Source of the DNA: Apium graveolens | Taxonomy: Eukaryota; Streptophyta; Magnoliopsida; Apiales; Apiaceae | Reading direction: 5' to 3' | Length of the DNA: 64,000 nt | Assembly: GCF_009905375.1 (NCBI RefSeq) | Contig: NC_133648.1 | Location: forward strand, 25,295,562 to 25,359,561 | Shown: one piece after another, positions 47,805 through 61,501 of the stretch | How the letters are laid out: each line of letters begins with the position of its first letter | Position numbering within the stretch: the first letter of the stretch is position 1 | The notes under the pieces: generated by a model | What the model was told of the DNA's origin: nothing | Databases searched by the model: none | Seen by the model: only the letters and a program-made list of their open reading frames with translations | Program-made: the position numbers and the translations under genes

Positions 47805-50800
47805 TGACACACCCCATATTTAACAAAATAAACTATACGAATAATCACAATAGTTATCAAAAGGAAATAAATACATCTGAAACCAAGAACTTTACAGTTT
47901 AGGGTTTGGAACAGCCCAACACTATTAACTATTACAACCTGATTTCAATATTGAGTCCTCACACAAAACGATCACTATACTACCTGAGCTCGAACATACG
48001 AATCGGCATCACAAGTCTTACAGGAGGTCTGCTTGAATCTAACCATATCTACTAGCTAAAATATCCGGGTGAAAGCAAGTAGTGAGCCAAATGCTCAATA
48101 AGTGTTATATAATACATAAACAAGAATGAAAGAATAACAATGGAAGTGAATGATTCAACAATATAGTAACAAGAGATAAACTTTCTGGGTGATGGCATCA
48201 TTTATTTGTAACAAAATAATTATAAACCATTTCTTTATCAAAAACCATTTTATGACGCTACGGATTACAGCCGGTGATCAACCACAAAGTAATCTCGAAT
48301 CTCGCTGGGGTCTAGAACATTAATGGGATCCCTAGGCAACTTTTAAGCCTGTAAATTAAGAGCGGAAAGGACTTGCGTCTCAGCCCAGATCCACTATTTA
48401 AAGAAAACATTTGTCCCCCTTTGGGACTGAAAATCCACTTTTTAACTTTTCATTTTATTAATTGATGCCAAGTGACGGTTAAATTCTTAAATAGTGAACA
48501 TCTTTATCAAGGGTTCTAGATCAACTTCGAGGCACATGGAATAGGTTCAAAAAATTTTAAGGTCGTGATCAACTAGACTGATATCTTATCAAATGGGATT
48601 GCAAAGTTTCTATTCAAAGGGATCTGATCACTAAACATAAGGGTATTAACCAAATAATCTCGGTTACATTGAGTTCATGACATTAACTCAGGGTGCAAGA
48701 ACTAAAGTTGTTAGTTGTAACTACATAGGGTTGGGCTTTAGATAGATCAACAATTTTGATGTTTAAAGAGATTACAATAATAAACATGATTTTTAAGGAT
48801 TTGGTAATGAAGTTTAACAGGGTTATTGAATAGTATAAAAGAACTAGGTCAAAATAGGTTCAATGTAGTGATTCCAGATAAGACATAGGTATTAAAATAT
48901 AAAGAAGGTAATCATCAGTTCAAAGTATTACAGGATATCATGGTTTAGGGGTAAGAATAGAGTTATCAAGCAATCATGAACAACTTTAAGGAATAACTGA
49001 CTTTTATGTGTTAAGATAAGGTTATTGAGTATAACTTATACAGGGTTCAGCATCACAATTACTTTGGTATACTAGCATTGTATGAGTTTTGAGTTACTTA
49101 CATAACAATCTTCAAGTAACTACTTGCAATAGATACTTAAGGGTTCATGGCACTTGCATATAATACGAAAGATAGATTTGAAAACACTTGGATCATGTAT
49201 ATATGTATATCAAAGTGAATTAGAATACTTGCATCATATATAAAAGCTGGGTTAGCACACACTTGTAGTGTAAACAAAAAAAAGTAGGTTGAAACACTTG
49301 CCTTGAGAAAGGCTTGACTTGACTGGCAAGTGGGAGCAATTGGGAGCTTTACTCGACTTTAATGGCAAGTTTACCCTCGTCTCGAGAGCCTACACAAAAA
49401 TAACAATAACCTCATTATAATATATTCTCACCAACTCAACCTAATTATAAACCAAAATTAAGCACATTGGCACTTAGGCCTATATACACAAACATGCTTA
49501 CAGTTACCTTATAAGCATAATAGTTCACATAGCCACATATGCTCACATAACACATTTAAGTACATAATAATATATCAACACATTATCTTGCATCACTAGG
49601 CTTGGATGACCTCACTCCACTTACTCAAGTCACTTAGTTATGCTAAACTAGTCAAAACTCCTAATATTGACCTCATTACTCGAAGTGCCTTTCCTAAACC
49701 ACCAAGTTTCTATTGACCCTGACCTAGGCCCTACACTCTACTGACCTTATACTATCTAACAACTATGATGGTCAACCTAGGCCTCACTCATAAGTGCTAT
49801 AAAACTAAATGTTAAGTGAATGTTCTCATTATAGTGATTTCAGGATGACATCAATGGGTTCTTGAGTACAGTTGACACCCTTACACCTCAAGTTTACCAC
49901 CCAAACTTCTACACTAGACTCTTCTGATCATAACGTAACTCCCAAACTTGGTGTGACTCAAAGGACTAGCTTGGGCCTCCCTAGGCCTAAGCTTAAAGTC
50001 CATGGTTCCCCTGTTTTCTAGACAGAAAAGTGTCATGTCTTGCACTAACTTGTGACACATGATTATAACTCAATTCCTATGAACTATGGCTGGAAAAACA
50101 CCTCCGACACTCCCTCTAACTAGGGCCAACCAATTCCTAGTGAGGGCCTACCCATGACATGGTCAAAACTCCTAATTTCTAAGTTACAGTCAAATTGTCC
50201 CCTACTGGACAGATTTAGACTCGTGCACCTAACCAAACAACCTATAAACTTCTAACTAGCATCTAAAATCTGAAATATACTCCTAGCACTAGCTTCTGGT
50301 GGCTTGGGCCTCAAAATTCATTACAATGACAAGGTCATATCTCACCCTAAACCCCATGTTACCAAACTGAAAATCTGCAGAATTTAGTTACTACCTTCCA
50401 CCATGATTTTCATTGACCAACTAAACCAACCATCAACCACAACCAATCCTAATTATAGACCAAGATTACTACTGGCCTAAAACTCCTAAACACACTCTCA
50501 ATCAGTGGAGATCATCCTTACCTAGGTAGCATTATAACCATGAAATACCAAAACACAACCCTTAGTAATTCATATCAAACTTTCGAATATAACCTTGATA
50601 ATTACTCAAAACTTCGAAATATAAATGCATAAAACCTCATTAGTTCATCAAATATATCCATTATACTCATCATATCAAATCAAATAATGAAATAATAACT
50701 CATCACAAGCATTATAACTCGAATAAACCAAAGTTAGCACATAAATGTGTAGTTTCGAATATATAAAATCATGACAACCTTTATAGTAGCAAAATCCAGC

Positions 50801-51897
50801 GATAAAACTAACATGCATTAATGAAACCTTACTATTCAAGTTCATAAGTTAACACGCAATGACTCATATAAAATGTTTCTCCTAGATTTCAAGTATCAAG
50901 CATTTAACTAGTAAAATACAACCAAGTCACCATTAAGAACCATTCATTCGGCTCCCTTATGGTCATGGCCGATTGAAATGGAAGGGAAATGACCATATAA
51001 ACAAGAGTTTCACTCTCATGACTTGGCATTCACCATTCCTTGTAGTTACCTCAATAATACAATCTTAGATCCATAAGAGTCAAGATTATACTTTGAGTTC
51101 TAGTTAAAACTATGACATGCAAGTAGAAACATTAATCGACTTATGAAAACAACTATATGTAGGTGTTTGTCTTGAGGTGGGGAGTGTATTTACTTAGTAA
51201 AACAATGGAATTGATGGAGGAAAAGTGGGGGTACGGTGGTGGTGCTAGGGCAGCGGAGAGAGAGAGAGATTGGGAGGCTGGAAGAGAGAGAAAACTTGGA
51301 GTGATGTGTTGGTGGTAGGAAGAGTGTGGAAGTAAGTCAAAAATTGGATTTTGTTTATGCTATTTTAGTTAGTGGATGATGAAATGACAAGCTTATCCTT
51401 CTATTATTAACTTGGAAAATTTGCATGCAAGGCTAGTTGGGTCATTTGCTTATTAAAAATGAGCTAGTGGGGTTGGAATTTCCAAATTTTCTCTTATCTT
51501 GTGTTGGGAGTAAAATGCATGCATGGGTAACTAAGTAAATTGCAAATTAAAAAAAATTAACTAATCTATATAAAACAATTTCTATAAATATAAATACACT
51601 TCCATAAATCACAAAATATATATCCTAAAATAGCTTATGATTTTAGAAATTTAATGATATATAATTTAAAAATTTTTGTTAAAAGATTTTTAAAAATCAT
51701 TTTTTCATATAGAATGAAATACTTTTGATAAATTATAAGATTTTCCTTTCAATTTTTTTTTATATAAACTAATACATTAAACACTTAATTTATAGGCACT
51801 CAACATATAGATCACCCACACTTGTAATTCCACATAATTTAAATCCCCATTATAAACACACAATTATAGATAAGATTTAGAAATACCGGTCGTAACA
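47805..51897 (-). repeat. G 3' LTR (left on + strand)
   Basis: On the + strand it runs TGACACACCCC to GGTCGTAACA. It matches 57,367-61,496. The first 2,116 bases are shared with the H-type LTRs in the window and the remainder is G-specific. A short GA repeat lies near 51,254-51,268. No ORF here is supported. Confidence 0.92.
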
Positions 51898-51914
51898 TCC
51901 TCTCCCCCTTAAAG
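51898..51914 (-). other. G polypurine tract
   Basis: On the minus strand CCTTTAAGGGGGAGAGGA lies immediately before the 3' LTR, after the end of pol. Confidence 0.8.
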
Positions 51915-51931
51915 GATTCTGTCCTCAGAAT

Positions 51932-54900
51932 CTAGGAGAATAAGTGAGGATACCGGCTACGCATATCTGACTCTAGTTCCCACGTTGATTCTTCAACCTT
52001 GGGATTTCTCCAAAGTACTCTTACCAACTTGACCAACTTGTTTCTAAGACTCTTTACTTGCTAGTCAAGTATTTTGACAGGTTGCTCCATAAATGACAGG
52101 TCTGCCTGAATCTCTATAGGTTCATACTCTATCACATGGTTGACATCAGGATTATACTTCTTAAGCAATGACACATGAAACACATTATGCACATGCTGAT
52201 ACTGAGGCGACAAAGCTAATTCATAGGCCGCCTTCCCTACTTGACTCAGAATTTCAAAAGGACCAATATATCTAGGTGCTAACTTCCCTTTCTTGCCAAA
52301 TCTAGACAATCCTTTCCACGGTGATACCTTCAGCAATACGGCTTCACCTACTTGGAATCTGATATCCTTACGTGCCGGGTCCGCATACTTTCTTTGCGTA
52401 TCTTGAGCAACAAGTAATCTCTTCTGAATCAATTTGACTGTCTCATGCATTTATTACACCAGTTCCAGGCCTAGAATCTTTCCTTCTCCCACTTCATCCC
52501 AGCAGGTTGGTGATCTGCACTTTCGTCCGTATAAAGCTTCATATGGTGGCATGCCAAAACTGGAGTGATAGCTGTTGTTATAGGAGAATTCTACCAATGG
52601 CAAGTGGTCGTCCCAACTTCCCGCAAAATCAGTCACACAACTACGCAACATATCTTCAATTGTTTAAATTATCCTTTCGCTTTGACCATCAGTCTGCGGA
52701 TGATACGCCGTACTCATGTTTAACTTTGTGCCAAGAATTTCTTGAAATTACTTCCAGAATCTCGAGTTAAATCGTGGATCTCTATCCGAAACTATCAATA
52801 CAGGCACACTATGTCGTAATACAATTTCACGCACATACAGATGGACCAATTTGTCCAATGAAGACTTCTCATTAATTGGAAGAAAATATGCCGACTTCGT
52901 AAGGCGATCAACTATAACACATATAGCGTCATTTCCGGATTTCATTCATGGTAATCCTACTATAAAGTCCATAGCAATGTTTTCCCACTTTCATTCTGGA
53001 ATCTTTAAGGGCTGAATTAATCCGCTTGGTGTTTGATGGCAATGTTTTCCCATTTCACTTTCTGACAAGTATAACACTTCGCAACCCATTCTGTGACTTC
53101 TCGCTTCATATTTGGCCACCAAAAGTTCTACTTTAAGTCCTGGTATATCTTGGTGCTTCCCGGATGGATTGAAAATCTAGAATTGTGAGCTTCTTGCAAT
53201 ATCTCATTCTTCAATTCAATCACGTGAGGAATCCAAATTCTTGAGGAAAACCTTAGTATACCTTGCTCATCCCTTTGAGTTCAAATCTCTTCTCCGGTCA
53301 GATGATTATTCTCCTGTTTCATCACTTCTTTCGGACATTTCTTTATCTTTTCCAACAATGTTGGCTAAAAAGTCATAGTATGACAAATCTCTTCAACTTT
53401 TCCGTAAACACAAAGTTCTAATTCAAATATCTTAATTTCTTCAGATAATTCCTTTGGTATTGCTACCATATTCAACCTCTCTTTCCTACTCAAAGCATCA
53501 GCTGCCACGTTCGCCTTTCCCGGATGATAATTTATCGAGTAATCATAGTCCTTAATCAACTCCACCATCTCCTTTGCCTCATGTTGAGCTCCTTCTGAGT
53601 GAAAATATACTTTAAACTCTTGTGATCCGTGTAGATCTCACACCTTTTTTCATAAAGGTAATGTCTCCAAATCTTAAGTGAAAATACTATAGCTGCTAAT
53701 TCCAAGTCATGTGTAGGATACTTTAATTCATGTGGTTTTTAGCTATCTTGATGCATATGCAATTACTTTGTTGTGTTGCATTAGCAAACAACCCAGACTT
53801 TTATGTGAAGCATCACTGAAAATCACAAAGTCTCCTTGATTGTCTGGTAATACTAACACCGGAGTTATATCCAACCTCTATTTCAATTCTTGAAAACTAT
53901 CATCATATTCTGCATACCATTCAAATTTCTGATTCTTCCTAGTCAACTTAGTCAATGGCGTGGCGATTTTTGAGAAATCTTTAACAAATCTTCTATAATA
54001 TCCCGCCAATCCTAGAAAACTTCGCACTTCCGTAGGTGTCTTTGGTCTCTCCCAACTCATAATTGCCTCAATCTTTTCCGAATCCACTTTAACTCCTTCA
54101 CTTCCAATAACATGTCCCAAAAATTGAACTTCCTTTAACCAGAACTCACATTTAGAAAACTTGGCATACAACTTCTCTTGTCGGAGTATCTCCAATATTA
54201 TCCATAGATGCTGCATATGTTCTTCTTCTGACTTTGAATATATAAGAATATCATAAATGAATACCACTACAAACTTGTCAAACTACTTTTTAAATACCCG
54301 ATTCATCAGATCCATAAATACTGCAGGGGCATTAGTCAACCCAAAAGGCATCACTAAGAATTCATAATGTCCGTATCTTGTCCTAAATGCTGTCTTCGGG
54401 ATATCGTCTGCTTTGATTTTCAATTGATGGTATCCTAATCTTAAATCAATCTTGGAAGAGCACTTAGCTCCTTTCAATTGATCAAATAAATCGTCTATCC
54501 TTGGTAGCGGGTAACGGTTCTTAATCGTCATCTTATTCAACTCCCGATAGTCTATACATAATCTCATCCTTCCATCTTTCTTCTTTACAAATAGAACAGG
54601 TGTTCCCCATGGCGACGTACTTGGCCGTATCACTCCTTTGTCCAACAATTCTTGTAGCTGGCTCGCCAACTCTTTCATTTCTGCTGGTGCCATCCTATAA
54701 GGTGCCTTTAAAATAGGTTCCGTGCCTGGAGCAAGGTTGACCTCAAACTCAATTTGTCGATATGGAGGTAAACCTGGTAGTTCCTCTAGAAACACATCTG
54801 GAAATTCGTTAACTACGGGAATATAGTCTATGCTAGGGTTCTCTCTTTCTAAATCTACGACATAGGCTAGGAACGATTCACAACCTTTCCTAAGCAATTT

Positions 54901-55308
54901 CTTAGCCTAGACGATTGTAAGAAACGGTCGCTCTTGCCTCTGGCCCTTAAATACCGCCTTCTCTCCATTCTCCGTCTTTAAATACACTTTCTTATATTTA
55001 CAATTTATCTGAGCGTTATTCTCTCATAACCAATCCATGCCTAAGAATATATCAAACTCCCCTAACTTGAAAAGTATCAAGTCTGCTAAAAATTTATATC
55101 CCGAAATATCAATCTCACACTTAGGACAGAATTGACTCACAGGAATCTTCTCTTGATTCGCAATTACCACATTTATTACCTCGTTCAAAGTCATTTTAAC
55201 ACATTGAAGTTTATCAACAAAAGTTTCTGATATAAAAGATCTCGTAGCTCCAGAATCAATTAATACCTTAGCTTCAAAATTATTCATTAAAAGTTTACCT
55301 GCTATCAC
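51932..55308 (-). pseudogene. G pol: protease-RT-RNase H-integrase-chromodomain (broken)
   Basis: In minus-strand order: protease with LIDSGATRSFI (about 55,240); a connector; RT from about 54,770 ([36 protein letters not shown]) whose catalytic box reads FIYD instead of FIDD near 54,260; RNase H (about 53,370-53,850, NYHPGKANVAADALSRK). Integrase follows with a HHCC finger (about 53,070-53,190), a core with VDRLTKSAYFLP and SDRDPRF (52,748-52,945) and a GPY/F-like C-terminus (52,061-52,450, RYIGPFEILSQVGKAAYEL). A chromodomain with VLWRNPKVEESTWE ends at TAG 51,932. Stops lie near 54,281 and 53,877 and at about 52,061; frameshifts are several. The integrase end plus chromodomain place it among chromoviruses of the Del/Tekay type. 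Confidence 0.92.
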
Positions 55309-56543
55309 CTAAGAATTCTGAACAGCGTCCTTCATCTTTAAATCAAATTTCCTTGCTCTTGCTTGTGGAGTTGTTGTAGATGGTGGAGGTAATGCCAATA
55401 CTTCAGCTGGCATGCTTGCACTAGTACTTGCCATATTCATCAAAGTCTTTACTGGTCCAGTTGACTTGCATTCCCTAGCTATATGTCCAGTCTTTCCACA
55501 CTTATAGCGTATAACTCCCGGCTTCGGTACCTTACACTCATTAGCCAAGTGTCCCTTCTGGTTGCATCTATAGCATGTCATGTTCAGCTTATTACACAAT
55601 CCTGAGTGTCTTTTTCCACAATGCTTGCACTCTGATCTCTAAAATCTATTTTCTCCAACTTGTCCTTGGCTTGACTCTTAGGATCTTGTCTCTCATTCAA
55701 ATTTCTCTTCTTCTGAAAATTTCCACCTTTGTGGAATCCAATCCTTTTCACACTCCTTTCTTGTGAGCTTCCAGCTTCAGACTTCTCTCCATGAAATGGA
55801 ACCTTTCTCTTCTTGTTATCCTTTTCTTTCCTTGACTGCATCTTATTACTCTCAATCAAAGCAGCTTTCTGTACTACTCCAGCATAAGTATCAAGCTCAA
55901 ACATAGCCACTCTATCTCTGATCCAAGGCTCTAATCCTTGTTGGAATCTCTTTGTTTTCTCCTCCTCAGTGTTCACATACTTCATCACAAACCTTGATAG
56001 CTCTGTAAACTTCTTCTCATACTCCAATACAGACATACTTCCTTGGTTCAATTCAATAAATTTAAACTCCATCTGATTCTGCATGTACTTAGGGTAATAC
56101 TTTTCCAGAAATAACCTCTTAAACCTTTCCCAAGAAACCGGCTGATTTTCCTCCATAGCTTTCACTGAATCCCACCAATCGATGACTTCACCTTTCAGAA
56201 ATTAAGTAGCATATGGCGTCTTGTGATCTTCTCCTAGCTGAACCAATTCAAAAGCTCTTTCCATTTCCTTAATCCATGTATTAGCTATTACTGGATCAGT
56301 GGTGTCATAAAATGCAGGTGGATTCAAATTTTGAAAAGCTTTGAAAGTGATAACTTGTCGAGGTGGTACTGGTGGATCAGGTGGTTGGTGTGGTTCATGG
56401 TTATCTTGGTTTTCAAATTGTTGTTGAAGAGTTCTTTGTTGTTGAGCTATAGCATTTGTTTGCTATTGTAAGGTTTTCAGCAACCGAAGAATATTAGGAT
56501 CTGTGGTAGAAGTTGTTTCTGGGTTCTTCCTTTTAGGTGGCAT
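55309..56543 (-). pseudogene. G gag (broken)
   Basis: ATG at 56,543 (MPPKRKNPETT). The capsid domain runs from about 56,340 to 55,880 (WIKEMERAFEL, WWDSVKAME, RFKRLFLEKYYP). A basic linker follows, then zinc knuckles CYRCNQKGHLANEC and RYKCGKTGHIAREC near 55,590-55,480; the second has lost its first Cys. Stops lie within the first 50 codons and again near 56,200. A frameshift lies near 55,590, and a TAG at 55,309 separates gag from protease, which continues in the same frame. The domain order is that of a plant Ty3/gypsy gag. Confidence 0.9.
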
Positions 56544-56856
56544 GATTTTGAAATAAAGGTTATATCAAAACAGGTATGAACAATACAAATAATTCAAGGT
56601 TAGAGTGTCACAAGTCATTAAATTCACATATACGATTGGGTTTCAAATTAAACAATAAGGGTGATGCATATAAAGGCGTAAGAACAATTGAAAACAAATA
56701 GAATGATAGTACATAATTATCAAAATTAAGGTCAAGGTACATCAAGATCAAAATAGAGTCTGAATCTAGGGATAAAATGCTTAATTAAAGGAAAACAACA
56801 ATGAATTCTACAAAGTCCAACAACACAAGAACATGAAAAGTAGATAATGGAAAGAA

Positions 56857-57210
56857 CTAAGGCTCAACTCTATCAGAACGGGGTTTGGTAGTCTCCTCCT
56901 CACGAAGCTTCTTCATAATACACTGGAGCTCGTCCGCAATCATCTGGATAGTATACTGGCCGGTACGGTCTCGGTGCGGTGGCATCTCATCAAGCTTAGT
57001 GTTAACGTACTGAACCAAAGTCTCAAGCCTCGCAGTCATCTACTCCTTAGGCTTTCCTCCAAAACTTTGGCTGTCCGGATACACATTCTTCAATCGCTCT
57101 AACAGTCGATCGTACTTGCCCTGAAGCCTATCAAACTCACGCCTCAACTCGGCATACACGGAAAAAGCAATTGTGTCAGACGGTTCAGAGGATGATGAGG
57201 AATGCGCCAT
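56857..57210 (-). CDS. Small ORF upstream of G gag (one internal stop)
   Basis: ATG at 57,210, about 150 bases inside the PBS, runs to 56,857 with a single TAG after about 57 codons, about 118 codons in all. The part after the stop (57,039-56,857) is an open 60-codon ORF. The composition is Ser-rich at the start, then strongly charged with heptad-like Leu/Arg spacing (ELRREFDRLQGKYDRLLERL), suggesting a coiled coil. Plant chromoviruses normally have gag as the first ORF, so this is either a leader ORF or part of an extended gag in another frame. I recognise no family. Confidence 0.45.
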
Positions 57211-57339
57211 TTACTGCCAAACATTGCATAAATAGTAGAGGATTATTAATGATGGATTCGATTAACCTATACTCACACTCTCACATAATATTCCATAACA
57301 TATGTATATATCCATAACCTATTTGGGCTGTCCAGGGAC

Positions 57340-57361
57340 TCTAAACCGTGGCTCTGACACC
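57340..57361 (-). other. G primer binding site (tRNA-Met type)
   Basis: On the minus strand TGGTGTCAGAGCC lies a few bases after the 5' LTR end, close to the plant TGGTATCAGAGC consensus with one change. Confidence 0.75.
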
Positions 57362-57366
57362 AAACC

Positions 57367-60300
57367 AGTCACACCCCATATTTAACAAAAGAAACTATAC
57401 GAATAATCACAATAGTTATCAAAAGGAAATAAATACATCTGAAACCAAGATCTTACAGTTTAGGGTTTGGAACAGCCCAACACTATTAACTATTACAACC
57501 TGATTTCAATATCGAGTCCTCACACAAAACGATCAATATACTATCTGAGCTCAAACATATGAATCAGCATCACAAGTCTTACGGGCGGTCTACTTGAATC
57601 TAACCATATCTGTTAGCTGAAATATCAGGGTGAAAGCAAGTAGTGAGCAAAATGCTCAACAAGTGCTATATAATACATAAACAAGAATGAAAGAATAACA
57701 ATGGAAGTGAATGATTCAATAAAATAGTAACAAGAGATAAAATTTCAGGGTGATGGCATCATTTATTTGTAACTAAATAAATAAAAACCATTTCTTTATC
57801 AAAATCCATTTTATGACGCTACGGATTACAGTAGGTGATCAACTGCGAAGTAATCCCGAACCTCGCTGGGTTCTAGAACATTAATGGGATCCCTAGGCAA
57901 CTTTTAAGCCTATAAATTAAGAGCAGAAAGGACTTGCATCTCAGTCCAGATCGATTATATAAAGAAAATATTCGTCCCCCTTGGGACTGAAAATCCACTT
58001 TTTAACTTTTCTTTTATTAACTGATGCCAAGTGATGGTTAAATTCTTAAATAGTGAACATCTTTATCAAGGGTTCTAGATCAACTTCGAGGCACATGGAA
58101 TAGGTTCAATAAATTTTATGGTCGTGATCAACTAGACTGATATCTTATCAAATGGGATTGCAAAGTTTCTATTCACAAGGGATCTGATCACTAAATATAA
58201 GGGTATTAACCAAATAATCAGGGTTACATTGAGTTCATGACATTAACTCAGGGTGCAGGAACTAAAGTTGTTAGTTGTAACTACGTAGGGTTGGGCTTTA
58301 GATAGATCAACAATTTTGATGTTTAAAGAGATTACAATAATAAACAGGATTTTTAAGGATTTGGTAATGAAGTTTAACAAAGTTATTGAATAGTATAAAA
58401 GAACTAGGTCAAAATAGGTTCAATGTAGTGATTCCAGATAAGACATAGGTATTAAAATATAAAGAAGGTAAGCATCAGTTCAAAGTATAACAGGGTATCA
58501 TGGTTTAGGGGTAAGAATAGAGTTATCAAGCAATCATGAACAACTTTAAGGAATAATTGACTTTAATGTGTTAAGATAAGGTTATTGAGTATAACTTATA
58601 CGGGGTCCAGCATCACAATTACTTTGGTATACTAGCATGGTATGAGTTTTGAGTTACTTGCATAACAATCTTCAAGTAAAGTTAAACTACTTGCAATAGA
58701 TACTTGAAGGTTCATGGCACTTGCATATAATATGAAAGATAGATTTGAAAACACTTGGATTATGTATATATGTATATCAAAGTAAATTAGAATACTTGCA
58801 TCATATATAAAAGCTGGGTTAGCACACACTTGTAGTGTAAACAAAAAAAGGTAGGTTGAAACACTTGCCTTGAGAAAGGCTTGACTTGACTGACAGGTGG
58901 GAGCAACTGGGAGCTTTACTCGACTTTAATGGCAAGTTTACCCTCGTATCGAGAGCCTACACAAAAATAATAATAACCTCATTATAATATATTCTCACCA
59001 ACTCAACCTAATTATAAACCAAAATTATGCGCATTTGAACTTAGGCCTATATACACAAACATGCTTACAATTACCTTATAAGCTTAATAGTTCACATAGC
59101 CACATATGCTCACATAAAACATTTAAATACATAATAATATATCAACACATTATCTTGGATCACTAGGCTTGGATGATCTCAATCCACTTACTCAAGTCAC
59201 TTCACTTAGTTATGCTAAACTAGTCAAAACTCCTAATATTGACCTCATTACTCGAAGTGCCTTTCCTAAACCATCAAGTTCCTATTGACCCTGACCTAGG
59301 CCCTACACTCTACTGACCTCATAATATCTTACAATTATGATGGTCAACCTAGGCCTCACTCATAAGTGTTCTAAAACTAAATGTTAAGTGAATGTGCTCA
59401 TTATAGTGATTTCAGGATGACATCAATGGGTTCTTGAGTACAGTTGACACCCTTACACCTCAAGTTTACCTCCCAAACTTCTACACTAGACTTTTCTGAT
59501 CATAAGGTAACTCCCAAACTTGGTGTGACTCAAAGGACTAGCTTGGGCCTCCCTAGGCCTAAGCTTAAAGTCCATGGTTCCCCTATTTTCTAGACAGAAA
59601 AGTGTCCTGTCTTGCACTAACTTCTGACACATGATTATAACTCAATTCCTATGAACTATGGCTGGAAAAACACCTCTAACACTCTCTCTAACTAGGGTCA
59701 ACCAAGGCCTAGTGAGGGCCTACCCATGACATGGTCAAACCTCCTCATTTCTAAGTTGCAGGCAAACTGTCCCCTGCTGGACAGATTTAGCATTTTCACT
59801 CGCGCACCTAACCAAACAACCTACAAACTTCTAACTAGCATCTAAAATCTGAAATATACTCCTAGTACTAGCTTCTGGTGGCTTGGGCCTCAAAATGCAT
59901 TAAAATGACAAGGTCATATCTCACCCTAAACCTCATGTTACCAAACTGAAAATCTACAGAATTTAGTTACTCCCTTCCACCATGATTATTATTGATCAAC
60001 TAAACCAACCATCAATCACAACCAATCCTAATCATAGACCAAGGTTACTACTGACCTAATACTCCTAAAGACACTCTCAATAAGTGGAGATCATCCTTAC
60101 CTAGGTGCATTATAACCATGAAATACCAAAACACAACCTTTAGTAATTCATATCAAACTTTCAAATATAACCTTGATAATAACTCAAAAATTCGAAATAT
60201 AAATGCATAAAACCTCATTAGTTCATCAAATATATCCATTATACTCATCATATCAAATCAAATAACGAAATACTAACTCATCACAAGCATTATAACTCGA

Positions 60301-61496
60301 ATAAACCAAAGTTAGCACATAAATGTGTAGTTTCGAATATATAAAATCATGACAACCTTTATAGTAGCAAAATCCAGCGATAAAACTAACATGCATTAAT
60401 GAAACCTTACTATTCAAGTTCATAAGTTAACATGCAATAACTCATACAAAATGTTTCTTCTAGATTTCAAGTATCAAGCATTTAACAAGTAAAATACAAC
60501 CAAGTCACCATTAAGAACCATTCATTCGGCTCCCTTATGGTCATGTCAAATGAAATGGAAGGGAAATGACCATATAAATAAGAGTTTCACTCTCATGACT
60601 TGACATTTCACCATTACTTGTAGTTCTCTCAATAATACAACCATAGATCCATAAGAATCAAGATTATAATTTGAAATCTAGTTAAAACTATGACATGCAA
60701 GTAGAAACATTAATCGACTTATGAAAACAACTATATGTAGGTGTTTGTCTTGAGGTGGGGAGTGTATTTACTTAGTAAAACAATGGAATTGATGGAGGAA
60801 AAGTGGGGGTATGGTGGTGGTGCTAGGGTAGCCGAGAGAGAGAGAGAGAGAGATAGGGAGGGTGGAAGAGAGAGAAAACGTGGAGTGATGTGTTGGTGGT
60901 AGGAAGAGTGTGGAAGTAAGTCAAAAATTGGATTTTGTTTATACAATTTTAGTTAGTAGATGATGAAATGACAAGCTTATCCTTCTATTATTAACTTGGA
61001 AAATTTGCATGCAAGGCTAGTTGGGTCATTTGCTTATTAAAAATGAGTTAGTGGGGTTGGAATTTCCAAATTTGCCCTTCTCTTGTGTTGGGAGTAAAAT
61101 GCATGCATGGGTAACTAAGTAAATTATAAATTATAAAAATTTACTAATCTATATAAAACAATTTCTATAAATGTAAATACAATTCCATAAATCATAAAAT
61201 ATATATCCTAAAATAGCTTATGATTTTAGAAATTTAATGATATATAATTTGAAAATTTTTGTTAAAAGATTTTTAAAAATCGATTTTTCATATAGAATGA
61301 AATACTTTTGATTATCATTTAAAAATACTAAATAATAAGATTTTCCTTTCAAATTTTTTTATATAAACTAATACATTAAACACTAAATTTATAGGCACTC
61401 AACATATAGATCACCCACATTTGTAATTCCATATAATTTAAATCCCCATTATAAACACACAATTATAGATAAGATTTAGAAATACCGGTCGTAACA
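57367..61496 (-). repeat. G 5' LTR (right on + strand)
   Basis: It matches 47,805-51,897 along its length. Its + strand start reads AGTCACACCCC where the partner has TGACACACCCC, so the terminal triplet has changed. It ends GGTCGTAACA at 61,496, followed by AGTTG. A GA run lies near 60,834-60,852 and is longer than in the partner. Confidence 0.92.
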
Positions 61497-61501
61497 AGTT
61501 G
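61497..61501. repeat. Target-site duplication of G, right copy
   Basis: AGTTG, identical to 47,800-47,804. Confidence 0.85.

Larger units (their letters stand above)
47805..61496 (-). mobile_element. Chromovirus G (Ty3/gypsy, Del/Tekay-like), complete 13.7 kb
   Basis: It has LTRs of 4,093 and 4,130 bases, an internal region of 5.47 kb with PBS, an upstream small ORF, gag, protease, RT, RNase H, integrase and chromodomain, and a polypurine tract, all on the minus strand. A 5-bp AGTTG duplication flanks it. LTRs three-quarters as long as the internal region are typical of Del-type elements. It lies inside the H internal region. All genes are broken, so the copy is not autonomous. Confidence 0.92.

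Noticed and set aside
50000..51200. A host gene within the G LTR
   Set aside because: The whole stretch is repeated at 59,550-60,780 as part of the second LTR, with stops in every frame and no conserved peptide.
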